9,445 nucleotides of DNA from a bacterium (lineage in GTDB: Bacteria > UBA9089 > CG2-30-40-21), in the NCBI GenBank assembly GCA_030018795.1, contig JASEHA010000062.1, positions 1 through 9,445 of the forward strand. Direction: 5' to 3'. The notes under the pieces were generated by a model. That model saw only the letters and a list, made by a program, of their open reading frames with translations, did no database searches and was not told where the DNA came from. Positions within the stretch are counted from its first letter, which is position 1. Each line of letters starts with the position of its first letter. The position numbers and the translations under genes were made by a program. Below are positions 1 to 6,000 of this stretch, piece after piece.

Positions 1-54
1 GAGATGAGTGAGACTGCCAATGGGGTTATCTTCTTCTCTGTGGTAAACGAGAAG
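1..54. repeat. 54-bp exact direct repeat, copy A, at the window edge
   Basis: Bases 1-54 are identical to 2086-2139, 2,085 bp away and in the same reading frame. On the minus strand they encode F-S-F-T-T-E-K-K-I-T-P-L-A-V-S-L-I, the junction between two modules. Identity stops abruptly: after base 54 the two copies differ at many positions although they still encode similar protein. The left limit cannot be seen. Confidence 0.97.
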
Positions 55-3000
55 ATATAATCCTTAAGCATTTGATTCCCAGCACATGTATCCTTTGCCC
101 TGGTGGTTACAATACATGTATACTCAGTATTATAATCAAACGGTTTCATGCCAATCTTCAGGGTACTGGTGCCATTACTCCACCTATACCCAACAATACC
201 TGGATTTGGATGGATAATAAATGAGGCTTGAGTTTCTGATGTATTCATCTCTTCACTAAAGTTGATTGTTATCATTGTACATGACCCATTAACCACACCA
301 AGGCAACATATAATTATCGGCAATTTAACATCACAGTTAGCAGTAATACTTCCCTTAAGGTTGCCACTATTCTGGCTGCTAATCTCAGTACTGCTGCCTG
401 CACGAATAATGCTCCCCTCCTCTGTCACAAAGTCACCACTGAGAACATAACACGTTTTAATACTGCCCCTTGCAAGCAGTTTGCCAGTCTTTCCAAGTAT
501 TACACGCTCACGATACTTTGCCTTTACCTCAATGTTGCCCTCTGCGGCCACAGTTGCATTAATAACAAGGCTCTTATCCGAATCAACCGTGGCAAGATCT
601 ATATTCTTCTTTGCCCAAACAATACCACCCAGTGTCTCACCGGCCAGTGCCCATATATTCACATTGCCATCCTTAGATGAGATGACTGTATCGTCCTCAC
701 TGGTAAAGTAACAGCTGCTGCCATCAGTAGTTATCGCTATATCCCCTGTAGCACACAGCTTTGCATATCTCTTTAATACCATGACAGCACGGTGTTTGAC
801 CTTTAGCTTGAGTGTCCCATTATAGGCACACACCAATGCTCCAATATTAATATACTGATCCGATCCATTACTTGCCAGATCTATGCTGCCACCGGCAAAC
901 ACCTCTCCATTAAGGGTATCCTTTGACAAACACCATATGTCAATATTACCCTTTGCATATATCTTGCTCTCATTATCACTGACAAAACAGCAGCTATCGC
1001 CAACACCATATATCTTTATACTCTCTCCTGCAAATATTCGTCCACTCTTACCAAGAAATGCTCTTTCTCTATGTGTAACCTTGAGCCAGACATTCTTCTT
1101 TGACTGAATATGTGCCCCCATGGCAAGTGTCACATCCCAGTCAATTGTGGACAGATCAATATTCCCATAAGCCTTTACCTCACCGTTTAGAGGCAGGTCA
1201 GTATATGCATCCTTACCACGCAATGCCCAGATATTGCAATCACCCTCAGAGTATATCCTGCCTTCACTGCCAAACCCTGCTATTTCGCTGCCACCGCCAG
1301 GGTTGGCAACATAGATATGCACCTTAGCTGCCCGCAACAATCCTTGTGGTCCTAATTTATATTTGCTGCGGTATTGCGGTTTAATCTCAATTGTGCCCTT
1401 AGCATAGACATGTGTATTTATCACATCCATTCTATCCCCGCCACTTGATATCTCAATATTGCCACCAGCCAATAAACCAATAGGTATACCTGTAATATTC
1501 GCACATGGTGCATTCTCAAGCGTAAGCCCGTCCCTGGCACAGATATTTCCAGCAGCTACAATAGCACCAGTACCTGTTACCCTGACAATTCCCTCAAAGG
1601 TAACATCACCATTAACAAATTCAATCCCATCCAGCACCACTGTGCCTTTATATACCTGCTTGCCTTGCTTGCAACCAATATAATCTGATGGGTTCGGACA
1701 CACTGGTATGGTGAAATCCGGGATATCTACAGAATGTTCACTACCACTCGAGCTTACTGGCACATTTATTGCACCATCTTGAGGTATGGTGTTGACCACA
1801 TACGGTGGCATGGAATCAACCTCAAAGTCAATATCACTTATATCAATTGCCTGACATTTGTCTGCATCGCAAATAACTACCTTTACTCTGACATTAATCG
1901 AATCAATAGCAGGTACTGTCCATAGATATGGGGACACCCCTACATCGCTTGCAATAGGAATCCATGTATTGCCACTATCCATGGAATAATATATATCAGC
2001 CTTATATGGCTGCAGCCCACCCAACACAGTCCATTTGACAGGCCATCTGCTGCTGCCAGCAATACACGCCTTTTCACCATTGGGTGAGATGAGTGAGACT
2101 GCCAATGGGGTTATCTTCTTCTCTGTGGTAAACGAGAAGGCATAGTTCTTGAGCATATGGTTGCCTGAACAGGTATCCTTTGCCTGATTGGTTATAACAC
2201 AGCTATACTGGGTATCATAGCATTGATTATCAAGGCTGACGGTCATAATGGTATGACTGCCATTCCATGTATACCCCTTTATCCCTGTTGCAGGGATGAT
2301 CATAAACGCCTTCTCTGTTTCAGCCGCATTCATCTCCTCATTAAAGGTAACCACTATAGATGTATTGGTTGCCACATTTAAGCTACTGTCTGACGGCTGC
2401 GTGCTAATAATCTGTGGCGGTGTGGAATCAATCTCAAATGGTGCATCGCTCACATCGCTTGCCTGAGCACTCACCTCATCTGTGACCACTGCCTTAAGTC
2501 GCACATCCAGCGAATCAATCTGGGGTACTAACCACTTATAGGGTGATTGTTTTATGCCTGAGGCTATCAGTGTCCATGTATTGCTGCCAATGGCATAATA
2601 CAGGTCTATTGAATACGGCTTACTGCCACCAGATGCTGTCCAAATGACATCATACTCCCTGTTGCCAGCAAGACATTTATCGCCATTGGGCGAAATAATT
2701 GTTATCTGTAATGGTTGATAGACCTTTTTTGTGTCAAACGACCAGACATAGTTCTTGGTCATGTGATTGCCAGCACAGGTATCATGGGCACACCTTGAGA
2801 CCATGCAGACATAGTTGGTATTGTATGAAAGCGTGCCAATATCCACGCTCAAGCTCTTGCCATCATCACTCCACTTGAAACCAAATACACATGGATGCGG
2901 CAGGATAGAGAAGGCATCCTGTGTCAAATGGTTCATCTCCTCGCTGAATTCTATGATTATATCGCTATTAATATCCATCTCTGTCAGGCCATTTGCTGGC

Positions 3001-6000
3001 GTAACATTTGTTATTGTCGGCGGCGTGGAATCAATCTCAAAAACAGGGCTTTCGTCGATTACTTCCTTGCCTGCTGCATCAATAATCATCACCTTTATCC
3101 GGGCATTTATGGTATCAGCCTTTGGCACAATCCATGTGTAGGGTGATTGAATCTGTCCTGACTTGATGCATGTCCATATGCCTGATCCGAGACTATAGAA
3201 AATCCTTGTCTCATACGGCATCTTGCCGCCTGAAACAGACCAAAAGATATTGTATTCTACCCCACCAGCAAGGCACTTGAGGTTACTGTCAGGCTTGATA
3301 AGCTCAAGGCTAAGAGGGATCTCCTTTTTCTGAGTGGTAAATGACCAGACATGGTTACTGGTCATATGATTGCCGGCACAGGTATCCTTTGCCCCGGTTG
3401 AGAGCATACAGATATACTGGGTATTATAGGTCAGTGTTCCCACATCAATGGTCAGAGTCTTTGTGGCATTGCTCCATGTATAGCCAAACACACCCGGATG
3501 CGGCAGGATGGAGAAGGCATTTTGGGTATCACTGATATTCATGTCCTCACTAAAATGTATCACTATGTCGGATAATGCATCTACTTCTGTTACACCATTT
3601 GCAGGCTCGACACCTATAACTGTTGGTGGTGTGGAATCAATCTCAAACACCTTGCTTGTAGAGCTTATCTCATTACCAGCAGTATCACGGACAACTATCC
3701 TTGCTTGAGCCTTTATAGAGTCAAACATGGGTACTGTCCAGATATACGGTGGTTTCAGATCACCTGAGGCAATACGCGAATATGTGGTTGAGCCAACCGT
3801 ATAATCTAATTCTACTATATACGGGGGTATACCGCCGGCTACTATCCAATTGATATTATACGAAGAGCCGCCGGACAAACATTCATTTCTGCCAGAAGTG
3901 CTACTTCCTTGAGGGCTGACCAGACAGACTTTAAACGGCTGATGCTGCTGCTCTGTGGTAAACCGACAGATATATACCTGTTCTATGTGATTGCCAGCAC
4001 ACGTATCCCTGGCACTGGTTGAGAGCATACAGGTATAAAGCGTATTATAGCTTAGCGTCCCTCTTAGCTCTACGGTTAATGTGGTTGAACCATTGCTCCA
4101 GTGATAGCCGCAAATGCCAGGGTTAGGACTGATAACAAATGCCTCTTGCGTCTTAGTGGTATTCATCTCCTCTGAGAAGACGATGGATATGGTTGTGGTT
4201 ATGCCAACATCTGTCGCATCCTTTGCTGGTATGGTACTGAGTATGGTTGGCAGTATTGAGTCTACCTCAAACACACTGCTTATTGCCTCACATGTTGACC
4301 CAGGTGCATCCTTGACAACTACCTTTACCTTTACAGACTCAGAGTTGATCATTGGCACTGACCATCTGTATGGTGATGAGGCATTGCTGCTAATCTCTAT
4401 CCACGAGCCGAAATAATAATACAGGCTTGCCTGATATGGTGCTATACCGCCGGTTGCCTGCCATTCAATGTATTGCTGATTGCCGCCGGCAATGCATTTC
4501 AAACCTTGAGGTATCAATACCACGCTTAATGGGCTAATATCCTGCTTTGTCTTGAAGCCCCACTTGTAGGCTGAGACCAGCTGATTGCCAGCACAGGTAT
4601 CCTTTGCCTGAGTAGTGATAACGCAGGTATAGCCTGTGTTTGGCATAAGCTTGTTTGCGCCAATACTCAAGACAGATTTGTCAGTGCTCCATCTGTAGCC
4701 TGTGATTCCAACATCTGGTGTAATGACAAACGCATTCTGGCTCTGCTGCGTATTCATCTCCTCGCTAAACACCACAGTGATTGTGCCAATATTCACATCA
4801 ACGTTGCTCAGACCATTTGCCGGTGTAGTTGACACCACGGTTGGAGGAATAGAATCTATCTCAAACACGTTATCGCTTTCATCCACTGCTGTTTTGCCAG
4901 CCACGTCATAAACCTCAACCTTAACCTTAACCTGCGTTGAGTCTATCTTAGCCACATTCCATGCATACGGCGACTGAAGGCTGCCAGTAGCTATTAAGAC
5001 TGCATTTGTCCCAACAACATAGCTTAAGGACACCCTGTATGGTGGTGTTCCACCAGACATGCTCCATTGTATTGATTGATTGCTCCCGCCTGCCCAGCAC
5101 TCACCCTTGCCAGTGGTACTGCTTCCATTTGGTGACAACACCTGCACCCTGAACGGAATAATGGCCTCTGCATCATGAGAGAATGGTGCCTTTCTCTGCC
5201 ATATCTTGCCATCTGGAGCCACAGCCGCACCACTTGCATCAAAATGAATGAACGAATATCCAACATATTCTATCTGAAGATAATGGATGTCTCCGGCAGA
5301 AGAACTGGTACCGCTCTCACCAGGGTTATAGTTATGAACAATCTCCCCAGCCGCATTTACCATAAGGTCTGGCAAGGAGTAGACACAATAATGGGTAGGA
5401 TAGATACCATGACCTGGAGTAAAAGGCTTGCCATAGACATCAAAGGTTATAGGCACGCCATTAATCTTTACATATGCACCGACTAAATCCTTTTCACTCT
5501 CCTTGATAGCAATATAAAGCTTCACATCCTTGATATATTGAACAGGCTCAGGCGAGGGAGATCCAAGCACCTGAAGCTCAAAGGCAGGCTCATGGGTTAC
5601 CCATGATTCTGTAAGTGAGCCATAGGTAGAGCCAGGAATATAAAGCTGAAGGGTAGGACCGTTGTTGCCAGAGATGCTACCTCCATTATTTGTTGGTACG
5701 GGTTCAGTCATAAATGTCCATGTATAAGCAGATGCCATTTTATTACCAGCAGTATCCCTTGCCTCTGTAGAAACTGTACAGGTATACAACGTATTGTATA
5801 CCAATGTATTCATGTCCACATTCAGGGCAGTGGTTCCATTAGTCCATGTATAGTTGAGAATACCCGGGTTTGGGCTGATACTAAAGGCAGACTGGGTGAT
5901 AAGGGCATCCATATTATCACTAAAGTTAATCGCTATATCTGATGAAACAGGAGTATTTGTCGCTCCACTTACAGGAATGGTACTTTTCACCACTGGCAGG

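Noticed and set aside
2086..5147. CRISPR-like or mobile-element repeats
   Set aside because: The recurring short identities are about 600 bp apart, in frame, and encode conserved motifs of tandem protein domains. There are no regular spacers, terminal inverted repeats or transposase.
5024..5266. An 80-codon minus-strand open frame
   Set aside because: It is in a different frame from the giant gene, which is open and clearly coding through the same bases (end of the anchor-like domain and start of module 4). It has no ribosome site and no recognisable protein features. It is not evidence of a frameshift.
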